The translations under genes were made by a program, and so were the position numbers. This document shows positions 26,393 through 34,325 of a stretch of DNA of 64,000 nucleotides, in pieces (position 1 is the stretch's first letter; each line of letters opens with the position of its first letter). The stretch comes from Qipengyuania sp. ABI-127-1 (GTDB taxonomy: Bacteria > Pseudomonadota > Alphaproteobacteria > Sphingomonadales > Sphingomonadaceae), in the NCBI GenBank assembly GCA_022953095.1, contig JALJCR010000002.1, positions 372,001 through 436,000 of the forward strand, in the 5' to 3' direction. Below the pieces are notes generated by a model, which had not been told where the DNA came from, did not search any database, and saw only the letters and a program-made list of their open reading frames with translations.

Positions 26393-27388
26393 ATGACCAA
26401 GACCCGTCATCTGATCGCCAGCGCCCCCATAGCGATTGCTGCAATGGCCGCGCTTCATACCCTTCCTGCGCATGCTCAGGAGGCCCCTCCTGCGAGTGCT
26501 CAGGACGCGCCCATTCTGGCGCTGGAGACACTGCCGCAGGCTTCATCTCCGGCACCGGCTCCCGTGGCCGTCGCATCACAGCCGTCCGCGCCTGCGTCTG
26601 CGACCACGCCGACGACACCCGCACCCGTACTCCCCGTCGACCCCGTTGCAGCCGAACCGGTACTCCTCGAAACCCAGCCGGTGCAGATCGAGGAAGCTGA
26701 GCCGGTCGAGCCGGTGAGCGTGGACCCTGCGCCCGTCCGCCCGGCTACGAATGCCCGAGAGTCGACGCCCGCTGCAGAACCGGCTGCTGCCATTTCCGTG
26801 TCGGAAAATGAAGGAGCAGCCGCTTCGGCCATGCCCGTGGCGGACAGTGCAATGGCAACGCCGGTGGTTGCGGAAAGCGAGCTTGCGCCGATCCCTGAAC
26901 CCATCCGAGATGGAAGTTCCGCTGCGCTCTTGTTCGCCCTGCTGGGCATCGGTGGCATCGGTTTGGTTGCCTTCGTTCTGATGCGCCGCCGTCGTCGTAC
27001 CACGGATGTGCCGACGATTGAGCGCCCGGTAGTGGCCGCCCCGATGACGCTCGACCGCGAGCCGGTAGTGGCGGGATATGACGAGGCGCCGCAGCGCGAA
27101 CTTCCGGTTGATCCAGCCCCCACCCAGCCGACAAGCGATGGTGCCGTGCCGCTTCCCGCGCAGCTTCCTGAAAGCCGCCGCGAACGCGGACGTCTTCTGC
27201 GCCGCATGATCGAAGCGCGTCCGGATCGGGCCAATCCATTCCGTTCTTCCAAGGCGCGTGCCAAGCGTGCCCGCCTGATCCTCCAGTCGATCGGGACCCG
27301 TTTCACCAATCGCAAGCCGGGCATCGACCTGAGCCAGTATACCAATGTCTGGCCGGAACTGCGCGGTTGGCGTCCTGCGGCAGCCTAA
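26393..27388 (+). CDS. Pro/Ala-rich single-pass membrane protein, hypothetical
   Basis: A 331-residue protein with an apparent signal peptide (cleavage near AHAQ, 28), a long Pro/Ala/Val/Glu-rich and probably disordered periplasmic segment (30-172), one membrane helix (SAALLFALLGIGGIGLVAFV, 176-195) and a stop-transfer RRRRR. The cytoplasmic tail ends in a basic region (about 262-305, RRERGRLLRRMIEARPDRA). Domain order resembles wall-anchored or TonB-like linkers, but I recognise no family. The 195-bp upstream gap is unusually AT-rich, with TATACT at 26333-26338 but no clear -35. Confidence 0.7.
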   Translation: MTKTRHLIASAPIAIAAMAALHTLPAHAQEAPPASAQDAPILALETLPQASSPAPAPVAVASQPSAPASATTPTTPAPVLPVDPVAAEPVLLETQPVQIEEAEPVEPVSVDPAPVRPATNARESTPAAEPAAAISVSENEGAAASAMPVADSAMATPVVAESELAPIPEPIRDGSSAALLFALLGIGGIGLVAFVLMRRRRRTTDVPTIERPVVAAPMTLDREPVVAGYDEAPQRELPVDPAPTQPTSDGAVPLPAQLPESRRERGRLLRRMIEARPDRANPFRSSKARAKRARLILQSIGTRFTNRKPGIDLSQYTNVWPELRGWRPAAA

Positions 27389-27422
27389 ACCCCTCCCGAC
27401 CCTTCGAATGGTGTCGCAGCGG

Positions 27423-27455
27423 TAGGGGCGCCCTCCCACAAGGAAGGCGCCCCTA
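27423..27455. terminator. Bidirectional hairpin terminator
   Basis: TAGGGGCGCC (27423-27432) and GGCGCCCCTA (27446-27455) form a perfect 10-bp stem with a 13-nt loop between two convergent genes. There is no clear U-run on either side, but position and stem strength support termination. Confidence 0.65.
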
Positions 27456-27463
27456 TTGCCGTG

Positions 27464-28672
27464 TCACGCAGCGATGGAGAGATCGGAAGCCGCGAGCGCC
27501 TGTTCGAGATCGGCAAAAATGTCCTCGGCATCCTCAAGCCCGATTGAGAGGCGCAGCAGGCCCTCACCAATCCCATGCGCGGCGCGTTCCTCCGCCGTGT
27601 AGGTCGAATGGGTCATGCTCGCCGGGTGCTGGACCAGCGTTTCAGCATCGCCGAGCGAGACCGCGCGGACGATCATGTTCAGCCGGTTCATGAAACGGAT
27701 GCCTTGATCGTAGCCACCGGCGAGGTCGAAGGCGATCATGCCGCCGGGCAGCGCCATCTGGCGCCGGGCCAGGGCGTGACGGCCGAAGCTCTCGAGGCCG
27801 GGATAGTGGACTGCGGCAACTTGCGGCTGTGCTTCGAGCCACCGCGCCACTTCCAGCGCGGTCTTGCTGTGCCGCTCCATACGCAGCGCCAGCGTCTTCA
27901 ATCCGCGCATGACGAGCGTTGCGGTAAAGGGGCTCATCACTGCGCCGGTCATGTCCTTGAGACCTTCAAGCCTCACGCGCTGCATGGTTTCGGTGCTACC
28001 CGCGACGAGGCCGCCGACAAGGTCGCCATGCCCGCCCAGATACTTGGTTGCGGAGTGAACGACCACGTCTGCGCCCAGTTCGACCGGGCGGGTGATGGCG
28101 GGAGTGGCATAGGTATTGTCGACCACCACCTGGGCGCCATGGGCGTGGGCCACCTCGCTGATCGCCGCGATATCGACGAGCCGCATATTGGGGTTGGCCG
28201 GGGTTTCGAAATAGACCAGTTTCACCCTGTCGTTCATCGCGGCTTCGAGAGCTGCCGGATCGGTTAGATCGACATGGGTGACCTTCACACCGAATTTGGC
28301 GAGGCCGTGACGGAAGAAGGCGAAGGTGCAGCCATAAAGGGTCTTGTCGGTAACGATCTCGTCGCCCGCACTCAGCAGCGTCCACATTACGGCGGAAATG
28401 GCGCCCATGCCGCTGGCGGTGGCAACACCTGCTTCTGCATTTTCGAGCGTGGCGATGCGCTGTTCGAGCAGATCGAGCGTCGGGTTCGAAATGCGGCTGT
28501 AGAAATAGCCCGGCTGTTCACCGGCAAAGATCGCGCCGCCCTGTTCCGCGCTCTCGAAGGCGAAGGTGGAAGCCATGTGCATCGGCGGGGTGAGCGCGCC
28601 CTGGTACTCGGCCGGATCGTAACCGTGGTGGATAGCTCGGCTTGCAAAACCGGATAGTGGGGTGCGGCTCAT
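27464..28672 (-). CDS. Methionine gamma-lyase (Cys/Met metabolism PLP enzyme)
   Basis: PLP-dependent enzyme of 402 residues; the best reading is methionine gamma-lyase, cleaving L-methionine to methanethiol, ammonia and 2-oxobutyrate. The start FASRAIHHGYDP (9-20) and TLYGCTFAFF (111-120) with Y113 and C115 match the Pseudomonas putida enzyme (Y114, C116). The PLP lysine is K210 in SATKYLGGHGD. C115 distinguishes MGL from cystathionine gamma-synthase and O-succinylhomoserine sulfhydrylase, which usually lack it. The ATG at 28672 begins the family domain. A divergent Lrp-type regulator mirrors the mdeA/mdeR arrangement. Confidence 0.85.
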   Translation of the reverse strand: MSRTPLSGFASRAIHHGYDPAEYQGALTPPMHMASTFAFESAEQGGAIFAGEQPGYFYSRISNPTLDLLEQRIATLENAEAGVATASGMGAISAVMWTLLSAGDEIVTDKTLYGCTFAFFRHGLAKFGVKVTHVDLTDPAALEAAMNDRVKLVYFETPANPNMRLVDIAAISEVAHAHGAQVVVDNTYATPAITRPVELGADVVVHSATKYLGGHGDLVGGLVAGSTETMQRVRLEGLKDMTGAVMSPFTATLVMRGLKTLALRMERHSKTALEVARWLEAQPQVAAVHYPGLESFGRHALARRQMALPGGMIAFDLAGGYDQGIRFMNRLNMIVRAVSLGDAETLVQHPASMTHSTYTAEERAAHGIGEGLLRLSIGLEDAEDIFADLEQALAASDLSIAA

Positions 28673-28679
28673 GACACAT

Positions 28680-28704
28680 GACCTTTCAATACGTCTTGAA
28701 GGTC
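28680..28704. promoter_or_regulatory. Inverted repeat upstream of methionine gamma-lyase
   Basis: GACCTTTCAA (28680-28689) and TTGAAGGTC (28696-28704) pair with one extra T. It starts 8 bases before the lyase ATG on the opposite strand, so it lies in the 5' leader or operator of that gene. It may be a site for the divergent Lrp-type regulator. Confidence 0.4.
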
Positions 28705-28765
28705 GATATACAGCTACATGGATGGAATATCCCTGCAAATCGTGCCAGTAGTTGAGGCTCAATTG

Positions 28766-28776
28766 GCATATTATGC
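28766..28776. promoter_or_regulatory. AT-rich palindrome upstream of the Lrp-type gene
   Basis: GCATA-T-TATGC is an 11-bp perfect palindrome in an AT-rich context, 15 bases before the regulator's ATG. This fits Lrp/AsnC operator style and would allow autoregulation. The following cggagg is the Shine-Dalgarno. Confidence 0.4.
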
Positions 28777-28791
28777 TAATCGGAGGAATGG

Positions 28792-29241
28792 ATGGATGCG
28801 AAAGACCGCCGTATTCTGCGCGAGTTGCAGCGCGATGGTCGGCTAACCAATGCGGAACTGGCCGAGCGGGTGAACCTCTCGCCGTCACCCTGCCTCAGGC
28901 GCGTTCGCAATCTCGAAAAGGCGGGAGTGATCGATCGCTACGTTGCCATCGTCGACCGCGAGGCGGCTGGCTATCCCATTACAGCTTTCGTGCAGGTCAC
29001 ACTCGATCATCATGATCGCGAAGTGGTCGAAGGTTTTGAGCGGCGTGTGCGCGAGACGCCCCAGATCCTGACCTGCCACCTGCTGACAGGCAGTTCGGAC
29101 TATATGTTGCAGATCGTCGTTGCCGGGCTCGATGCCTATGAAGATTTCATGCGCAACACACTGCACACAACACCCGGAATAGCCACGATCAACACCAGCC
29201 TGGTTTACGGTACGATCAAGGATACCGTCGAGCTTCCCTAA
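28792..29241 (+). CDS. Lrp/AsnC family regulator, probable MdeR-like
   Basis: A 149-residue regulator. The N-terminal HTH is LQRDGRLTNAELAERVNLSP (12-31) with CLRRVRNLEKAGVIDRY, and the C-terminal RAM ligand-binding/oligomerisation domain runs from about 60 to 145 (HLLTGSSDYMLQIVVAGLDA). Being divergent from methionine gamma-lyase, it probably activates that gene in response to methionine or its products, as MdeR does in P. putida. cggagg lies 5 bases before the ATG. Confidence 0.9.
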   Translation: MDAKDRRILRELQRDGRLTNAELAERVNLSPSPCLRRVRNLEKAGVIDRYVAIVDREAAGYPITAFVQVTLDHHDREVVEGFERRVRETPQILTCHLLTGSSDYMLQIVVAGLDAYEDFMRNTLHTTPGIATINTSLVYGTIKDTVELP

Positions 29242-29318
29242 GGAGTTATGCAAGCGAGCGAGGTCGGCATTCGCCAACCCCGCCCCTGTCTACCGGAATA
29301 TTGCGTTCCGGGGCGCGT

Positions 29319-29678
29319 TCAGCATTTGCCGAAGGTCTTGGAGATGATCGTCACACCGGCGACCGAGATGGTCACTTTCACGCCGGTCGGGAAGCCCCAG
29401 GTTGTACAGATGCTCAGGCAGGCCTGTGCAGCGGTACCTTCGGGAACCGAAATCGGGATCGGGATACACACCGATCCGATGCCCAGCGGCAGGTCGAGGC
29501 AGACCTTATGGTCCTTCACCGTCACGCTGATACACTCGGCCAGTGCGGCATACTCGCCGCCCCCCAGAATATTCGGGCTGCCATCGGAGGCTTCGATGCC
29601 TACCGTTTCGTTATGACGACGTGCGGCATCAAGTGCCTGTTCGACCTTTTCTTGGTCGAAGCTTGGAAAATTTGCCAT
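29319..29678 (-). CDS. Hypothetical six-cysteine small protein
   Basis: A 119-residue protein with a strong Shine-Dalgarno (aggagg) before its ATG. The N-terminal third is helical and charged (FDQEKVEQALDAARRHNETV); the rest is beta-rich and hydrophobic with six cysteines at 49, 60, 71, 87, 91 and 119. There is no signal peptide, and SDGSPNILGGGEY (31-43) contains a GG-type step that could be a leader cleavage site. I recognise no family. The codon pattern and good ribosome site make it a real gene; function unknown. Confidence 0.65.
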   Translation of the reverse strand: MANFPSFDQEKVEQALDAARRHNETVGIEASDGSPNILGGGEYAALAECISVTVKDHKVCLDLPLGIGSVCIPIPISVPEGTAAQACLSICTTWGFPTGVKVTISVAGVTIISKTFGKC

Positions 29679-29819
29679 AATTGTAACCTCCTAGTTTGGT
29701 TGTTCGCGACATTAGCTGCCGCACGGAGGTTGTTTCTGTTTCGGCAAAGCTTTTCGAATCCGACTCAGTCCATGGTGGCGCATACAAAGGTTGCAATCGC
29801 CCAAGGCGCGCCGTGCGGC

Positions 29820-29848
29820 TTGACAAAGATTCCACGGAATCGGACATA
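29820..29848 (+). promoter_or_regulatory. Candidate promoter for lysS
   Basis: A perfect -35 TTGACA at 29820-29825 lies 82 bases before the lysyl-tRNA synthetase ATG. The -10 at 17-bp spacing is poor (GACATA, 29843-29848); CATATC at 19-bp spacing is an alternative. Only the -35 is convincing. Confidence 0.3.
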
Positions 29849-29906
29849 TCTGTGGAGAGCAACTTGCTGCTTGCGTCGGCGCTGCATTTTCGCGAGAGGC
29901 CGGGGC

Positions 29907-31535
29907 ATGAGCATGACCGAGCTGATCGCCGCCGCACGTGTGTCCAAGGCCTGGCCGTTCCAGGAAGCACAGCGCCTGCTCAAACGTTACCCCGACGGCA
30001 TGAAGCCGGATGGCGCGCCCGTGCTGTTCGAGACCGGCTATGGCCCCTCCGGCCTGCCGCATATCGGCACCTTTCAGGAAGTGCTGCGCACCACGCTCGT
30101 TCGGCGCGCGTTCGAGGCCATGATCGGCGCGAAGCCCGAAGACGGCAAGACGCGGCTCGTCGCTTTCTCAGACGACATGGACGGGCTGCGCAAGGTTCCG
30201 GACAATGTGCCCAATCAACAATTGCTCGAGGCCAATCTGCACCTGCCGCTGAGCCGTGTGCCCGACCCATTCGAAAAGGGGCATGAAAGCTTCGCCGCGC
30301 ACAACAATGCCAAGCTGCGCGAATTTCTCGACCGCTTCGGGTTCGAGTACGAATTCATCGCCTCGAATGACATGTATAACTCCGGCCGCTTCGACGATGC
30401 GCTCCGCCAGGTCCTGCGCAAGAACCAGGACATTCTGGACATCATGTTGCCCACACTGCGCGAGGAACGCCGACAGACCTATTCGCCCGTCCTGCCGATT
30501 TCGCCCTCGACGGGCCGTGTGTTGCAGGTGCCCGTCGAGGTGGTCGATCCCGAAGCGGGCCTGATCCGGTTCACCGACGAGGACGGATCGGTGGTCGAAC
30601 AATCGGCGCTTGGCGGCATGTCCAAGCTGCAGTGGAAGGTCGACTGGGCCATGCGCTGGTATGCGCTGGGCGTCGATTACGAGATGTACGGCAAGGATCT
30701 GACGGACAGCGGGGTGCAGTCGGGCAGGATCGTCAAGGTGCTCGGCGGCCGCAAGCCGGAAGGGCTGATTTACGAGATGTTCCTCGACCAGAATGGCGAG
30801 AAGATCTCCAAGTCGAAGGGCAACGGTCTCTCGATCGAGGAATGGCTGACCTATGGCTCGGAAGAGAGCCTGGGATTCTACATCTTCCCCAATCCCAAGA
30901 GCGCCAAGCAACTCCATGTCGGCGTGATTCCGCGTGCGGTCGACGATTACTGGCAGTTCCGCGAGCGGCTGGCCGAACAGCCCCTCGACAAACAGCTTGG
31001 CAATCCGGTGTGGCATCTGGCGCGCACCAATGGCGGGTTCGAGGGTGGCGAAGCGCCGGGCGCGGGCGACAGCCTGCCGGTAACCTATGGCCTCCTGCTC
31101 AACCTCGCCAGCGTCTTGGGCGCGGAAGCCAGCGAGGAGGCGCTGCGCGATTATCTCGAGAGCTATATCGGGGCAGGCAAGATCACGCCCGAACTCGAGG
31201 TGCTGATCGGCACGGCGATCGCCTACACCCGCGACTACATCGTCCCGACACTGAACAAGCGTGCACCGGCGGCGAACGAAGCCGAAGCCCTGCGTGCACT
31301 CGACGCGTTTCTGGCGGATGCTGCGCCAGATACCAGTGCCCAGGATTTGCAGACCGAGGTTTATGAGATCGGCAAACGTGACGAATACGGTTTCGAGAGC
31401 CTGCGCGACTGGTTTAAGGCGCTCTATCAGACATTGCTCGGGAGCGATCAGGGGCCGAGGATGGGCAGCTTCATCGCGCTTTACGGGATCGAGAACAGCC
31501 GCAAGCTGATTGCCGAGGCATTGGCCAGGGCGTGA
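29907..31535 (+). CDS. lysS: Lysine-tRNA ligase, class I
   Basis: Charges tRNA-Lys with lysine. The 542-residue enzyme belongs to class I LysRS (archaeal type), not the class II form of most bacteria. The Rossmann ATP motif is GYGPSGLPHIGTF (HIGT at 52-55), and the second signature is KISKSKGN starting at 299, with an alpha-helix-cage C-terminus. Class I LysRS is known in alphaproteobacteria, spirochaetes and archaea. The ATG at 29907 is chosen over much longer upstream frames that run antisense to the six-cysteine gene; an ATG two codons later is equally possible. Confidence 0.94.
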   Translation: MSMTELIAAARVSKAWPFQEAQRLLKRYPDGMKPDGAPVLFETGYGPSGLPHIGTFQEVLRTTLVRRAFEAMIGAKPEDGKTRLVAFSDDMDGLRKVPDNVPNQQLLEANLHLPLSRVPDPFEKGHESFAAHNNAKLREFLDRFGFEYEFIASNDMYNSGRFDDALRQVLRKNQDILDIMLPTLREERRQTYSPVLPISPSTGRVLQVPVEVVDPEAGLIRFTDEDGSVVEQSALGGMSKLQWKVDWAMRWYALGVDYEMYGKDLTDSGVQSGRIVKVLGGRKPEGLIYEMFLDQNGEKISKSKGNGLSIEEWLTYGSEESLGFYIFPNPKSAKQLHVGVIPRAVDDYWQFRERLAEQPLDKQLGNPVWHLARTNGGFEGGEAPGAGDSLPVTYGLLLNLASVLGAEASEEALRDYLESYIGAGKITPELEVLIGTAIAYTRDYIVPTLNKRAPAANEAEALRALDAFLADAAPDTSAQDLQTEVYEIGKRDEYGFESLRDWFKALYQTLLGSDQGPRMGSFIALYGIENSRKLIAEALARA

Positions 31536-31541
31536 AATAAC

Positions 31542-31580
31542 GAAGGCGTAGGGCCTTCCCTCTATCTCGCGCCGCGAGAT
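31542..31580. terminator. Two stacked hairpins in convergent gap
   Basis: GAAGGC-N5-GCCTTC (31542-31558) is followed by ATCTCGCG-c-CGCGAGAT (31564-31580). They fill the 71-bp gap between lysS and the convergent dioxygenase gene and probably end both transcripts. No long U-run. Confidence 0.5.
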
Positions 31581-31606
31581 GGCGATGATCGCCCTGGCGG
31601 CAAGGC

Positions 31607-32275
31607 TCAGCTATGCTTGCGCGTGCGGTACCACTTGGTCAGCACGTATTTCTGCCCCTTGATGACCGGCGTGCCGGCATGCAGCGTGTTTTCATTGGGT
31701 CGACCCTCGGGCGTGGCGTTGTTCCATACCATCAGCACGCCCGGCTTGGGCTCGATCGACGCGCCTACCTCGACGAAATGGGTGTGCCCGCCTTCCTCGA
31801 CTTCGTTGAGAAAGGCCATTGCGGTCCAGCAGCGCTGGCCACCGCGCTTGCGTTCCAGCTTCCAGTATTCCTGATCCGTATAGAACCAGTCATTATGTGG
31901 TTTGAATTCCTGCCCAGGCAGGTAGCGCTGCCCCTGGATGTTCTCACCAACTTTGCCCGGCAGGCCCAACCTGTCGTCGATTCGGCGGGAAATCGCCTTT
32001 ACGAAGGGATCATGCGGGTCAAAATTGCCCGAATAGGACGTGCGGAATTTTGCGACATAGGCGGTTTCATGTAGCTCGCTCGGCCGTGCGACGGCGTCGA
32101 TCATTTGCATCAGCCGCGCGCATTCTTCCTCGGACAGGAAGTTGCCGATAGCGTAGATCTCCGCCTTGTCGGACGGAATCCTGTAAGCCTGCGGATCGGA
32201 ATCTAGCCGTTTGCGGACAAGCGCGCCAACGCGCTTCAGGGCATCCTGATCGGGTACGGAAGCTGTCTTGGTCAT
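31607..32275 (-). CDS. 2-oxoglutarate/Fe(II) dioxygenase (prolyl 4-hydroxylase-like)
   Basis: A 222-residue Fe(II)- and 2-oxoglutarate-dependent oxygenase with the P4Hc double-stranded beta-helix. Iron ligands are H127 and D129 (KPHNDWF) and H199 (NTLHAGTPV), and K209 (GQKYVLTKW) binds 2-oxoglutarate. The substrate is unknown; bacterial relatives hydroxylate proline in proteins such as EF-Tu, or small molecules. It stands alone and is divergent from cytochrome b561. Confidence 0.88.
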   Translation of the reverse strand: MTKTASVPDQDALKRVGALVRKRLDSDPQAYRIPSDKAEIYAIGNFLSEEECARLMQMIDAVARPSELHETAYVAKFRTSYSGNFDPHDPFVKAISRRIDDRLGLPGKVGENIQGQRYLPGQEFKPHNDWFYTDQEYWKLERKRGGQRCWTAMAFLNEVEEGGHTHFVEVGASIEPKPGVLMVWNNATPEGRPNENTLHAGTPVIKGQKYVLTKWYRTRKHS

Positions 32276-32376
32276 GGTGGCACTGTGTTAGCAATCGCGT
32301 GCGCTGCATCAAGTATGACGGCTTGCCGCACGATATCAGTCCGCTAGATTGGCTGCACCATATCGGAGAGGGACCT

Positions 32377-32931
32377 ATGAACCAGACAGCCGCGCGCCGC
32401 TATTCGACGGGGGCCATGCTATTTCACTGGGCGATCGCCATCGCCGTAATCGTGAACTGGCGGATCGCCGAAGCGGCCGAGCAAGCCGAAATGCCAGCCA
32501 AGGCGGAGATATTCGCGAATCACAAGGCGCTCGGCATACTCATTCTTGTCCTCACTCTCGGCCGTCTCGCCTGGCGCTGGACGCACCCCGTTCCAGCGCT
32601 GCCGAGCGATCTTGCCAAATGGGAAGCCGTGCTCGCGCGCACGGTGCATATCATCTTCTATATCCTCTTGATCGGCCTGCCACTGGGCGGCTGGCTGGCC
32701 AATTCGATGACCGGTCGGGATATCGATTTCTTCGGATTGTTCACGATCCCGCAGCTTCCAGTGGGGGCCAACAAGGACCTTGGCGGATCGATCTTCGATA
32801 TGCATGCGCTGGGCGGCACGATCTTCCTCTATCTGATCGGCCTGCATATTCTCGGTGCGCTCAAGCATACGTTCTTCGACAAGAACGGTGGCATTTTCCG
32901 GATGCTGCCTTTCGGCAAGGTACCGGAGTGA
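32377..32931 (+). CDS. Cytochrome b561
   Basis: A 184-residue di-haem inner-membrane protein with four helices that passes electrons between quinol and a periplasmic acceptor. Haem histidines are visible in MLFHWAIA (H17), FANHKALG (about H49), and in the last helix GLHILGALKH. The START GAMLFHWAIAI and NHKALGILIL pattern is typical of bacterial b561. The ATG at 32377 has ggag/ggga upstream. Confidence 0.9.
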   Translation: MNQTAARRYSTGAMLFHWAIAIAVIVNWRIAEAAEQAEMPAKAEIFANHKALGILILVLTLGRLAWRWTHPVPALPSDLAKWEAVLARTVHIIFYILLIGLPLGGWLANSMTGRDIDFFGLFTIPQLPVGANKDLGGSIFDMHALGGTIFLYLIGLHILGALKHTFFDKNGGIFRMLPFGKVPE

Positions 32932-32942
32932 CACTGACGCAA

Positions 32943-32974
32943 GAAACCCCCGCCGATCGCCCGACGGGGGTTTC
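32943..32974. terminator. Strong bidirectional terminator
   Basis: GAAACCCCCG (32943-32952) and CGGGGGTTTC (32965-32974) form a perfect 10-bp stem with an A-run before and a T-run after. It serves cytochrome b561 and the convergent RcnB-like gene. Confidence 0.8.
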
Positions 32975-33019
32975 CAACGGCCAACCGGACCACTCTCGAA
33001 TACCGGTGGGCGGTAAGAC

Positions 33020-34138
33020 CTACCAGAAGAAGTCGTAAATCACGTCGACCACTTCGCCATTGTAGACATCGACCAGCAGCACGTCATCGTAATACCGTAC
33101 CCAGCGATAGGGGCCGTACACGTTCGGCAGGCGATAGCGCCAGGGGTCGTTGATCCAGTAACGGCTACCGAAGAACAGATTGCCAATCTGCACACCGATG
33201 TTCAGGCGGCGATAGCGATAGTCCCGGTAAGGCGCGTAATAGCGACCGAGGCGGAAGATATCGCGGTTGTGGTAACGGTGGCGGTACCAGTCATAACGAC
33301 GGTTGTCGCGCCAGCGGCGATGGTCCCACCGGTCGTAATCGCGCCACCGGCGGCCATCGTAATAGCGTGCCCGGCGATGATCCCGGCGCGCCTCGCGATA
33401 GCCATCGCGATACGCGTCGCGGCGGATGCTGCGGTCTTCCCAGCGATCCCGGCGACGTTCGGCCCTGCGGCCGTCACGATAGGCATCGCGGCGGATACGC
33501 CGGTCTTCCCGGGCCTCGCGGCGTGCGTCCTGGCGACGTTCCGCACGGCGGTCCTGACGAGCCTCGCGGCGTGCGTCCTGTCGACGTTCGGCACGGCGAT
33601 CTTGCCGAGCCTCGCGGCGCGCGTCCCGCCGACGCTCGGCAATACGCTCTGCGCGCCGCTCTGCACGATTGGGATCGACATAGCTGCGGTTGCGCTCGGC
33701 GTGGTAGGTCCGGTTGCGGCTCTGGGTTTCGCGGCGGTCCTCACGCCTGTCGGCACGCCGCTCGCGCACATCTTCGCGACGTTCGCGGCGCGCTTGAGCA
33801 AAGTTGACGCGGTTGTTTCCGGTCGATTCGGTCGTCTTCAGCCGGTCGTGGCGGCGTTCGCTCCGCGCGCGGCGGGACTCGTGCGCATCCTGTTGGCGCA
33901 CACTCCGGCGTGTCTCGCGGCGGCGCTCCCCTTGCGCGCGGCGTTCGGTGCGTTGCTGGCGCACGGCCCGCTGTGCACGGCGTTCCTGGCGCGCCGCGGC
34001 GCGCTCGCCCCGGTCTCGCTCGAGGTGTTCCTGCCGATCGCGCGATTGCGCTTCGGCTTCGGTGGGCAGGGCAGTGATCGCCATCGCCACGGCGAGGGCG
34101 CTCAACGCGCTGCCTTTCAAGAGCTGGGTCAGATGCAT
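33020..34138 (-). CDS. Arg-rich repeat protein with C-terminal RcnB-like domain
   Basis: A 372-residue exported protein. A signal peptide (about 1-30, ending EAEAQS) precedes a very long Arg/Asp/Glu/Gln-rich helical stretch (about 32-290), part of which is a 16-residue tandem repeat built on RRAERRQDARREARQD. The C-terminal domain (about 310-372: YRLPNVYGPYRWVRYYDDVL, split by design, then DVYNGEVVDVIYDFFW) is RcnB-like, a periplasmic fold linked to Ni/Co homeostasis in E. coli. The mature protein is extremely basic and could bind polyanions such as LPS or nucleic acid. Confidence 0.8.
   Translation of the reverse strand: MHLTQLLKGSALSALAVAMAITALPTEAEAQSRDRQEHLERDRGERAAARQERRAQRAVRQQRTERRAQGERRRETRRSVRQQDAHESRRARSERRHDRLKTTESTGNNRVNFAQARRERREDVRERRADRREDRRETQSRNRTYHAERNRSYVDPNRAERRAERIAERRRDARREARQDRRAERRQDARREARQDRRAERRQDARREAREDRRIRRDAYRDGRRAERRRDRWEDRSIRRDAYRDGYREARRDHRRARYYDGRRWRDYDRWDHRRWRDNRRYDWYRHRYHNRDIFRLGRYYAPYRDYRYRRLNIGVQIGNLFFGSRYWINDPWRYRLPNVYGPYRWVRYYDDVLLVDVYNGEVVDVIYDFFW
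33514..33645. repeat. 48-bp tandem repeat within the RcnB-like gene
   Basis: Near-identical units begin at 33514, 33562 and 33610 (each starting cctcgcggcg), exactly 48 bp apart. They encode the 16-residue RRAERRQDARREARQD repeat on the minus strand. The third copy is partial and diverged. Period 48 keeps the frame, so copy-number changes would be tolerated. Confidence 0.85.
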
Positions 34139-34325
34139 GGAGCGTGTCCTTTTATGGGTCGGTGCCGCTCCACCACCAGCGGCCGTTCTTGATGTCGCAC
34201 AGTGTATCACAACGGCCTGACCCCAAACTGAACCGGTTCACCGCCCTGCTGTTCATCTTGAAAACCGAATTTATGAACGAGTTGCAGGCTTGGCACCATG
34301 ACGTGCCCGGTGCATGCAGGCGTCC

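Noticed and set aside
33514-33645. Regular 48-bp repeats considered as a CRISPR array
   Set aside because: Units are contiguous without unique spacers, in frame in a protein gene and encode a 16-residue repeat. No cas genes nearby.
34229-34240. GAACCGGTTC palindrome, recurring in part near 34893 and 57230
   Set aside because: Short GC-rich palindromes are common at this composition, and the three places have no shared gene context.
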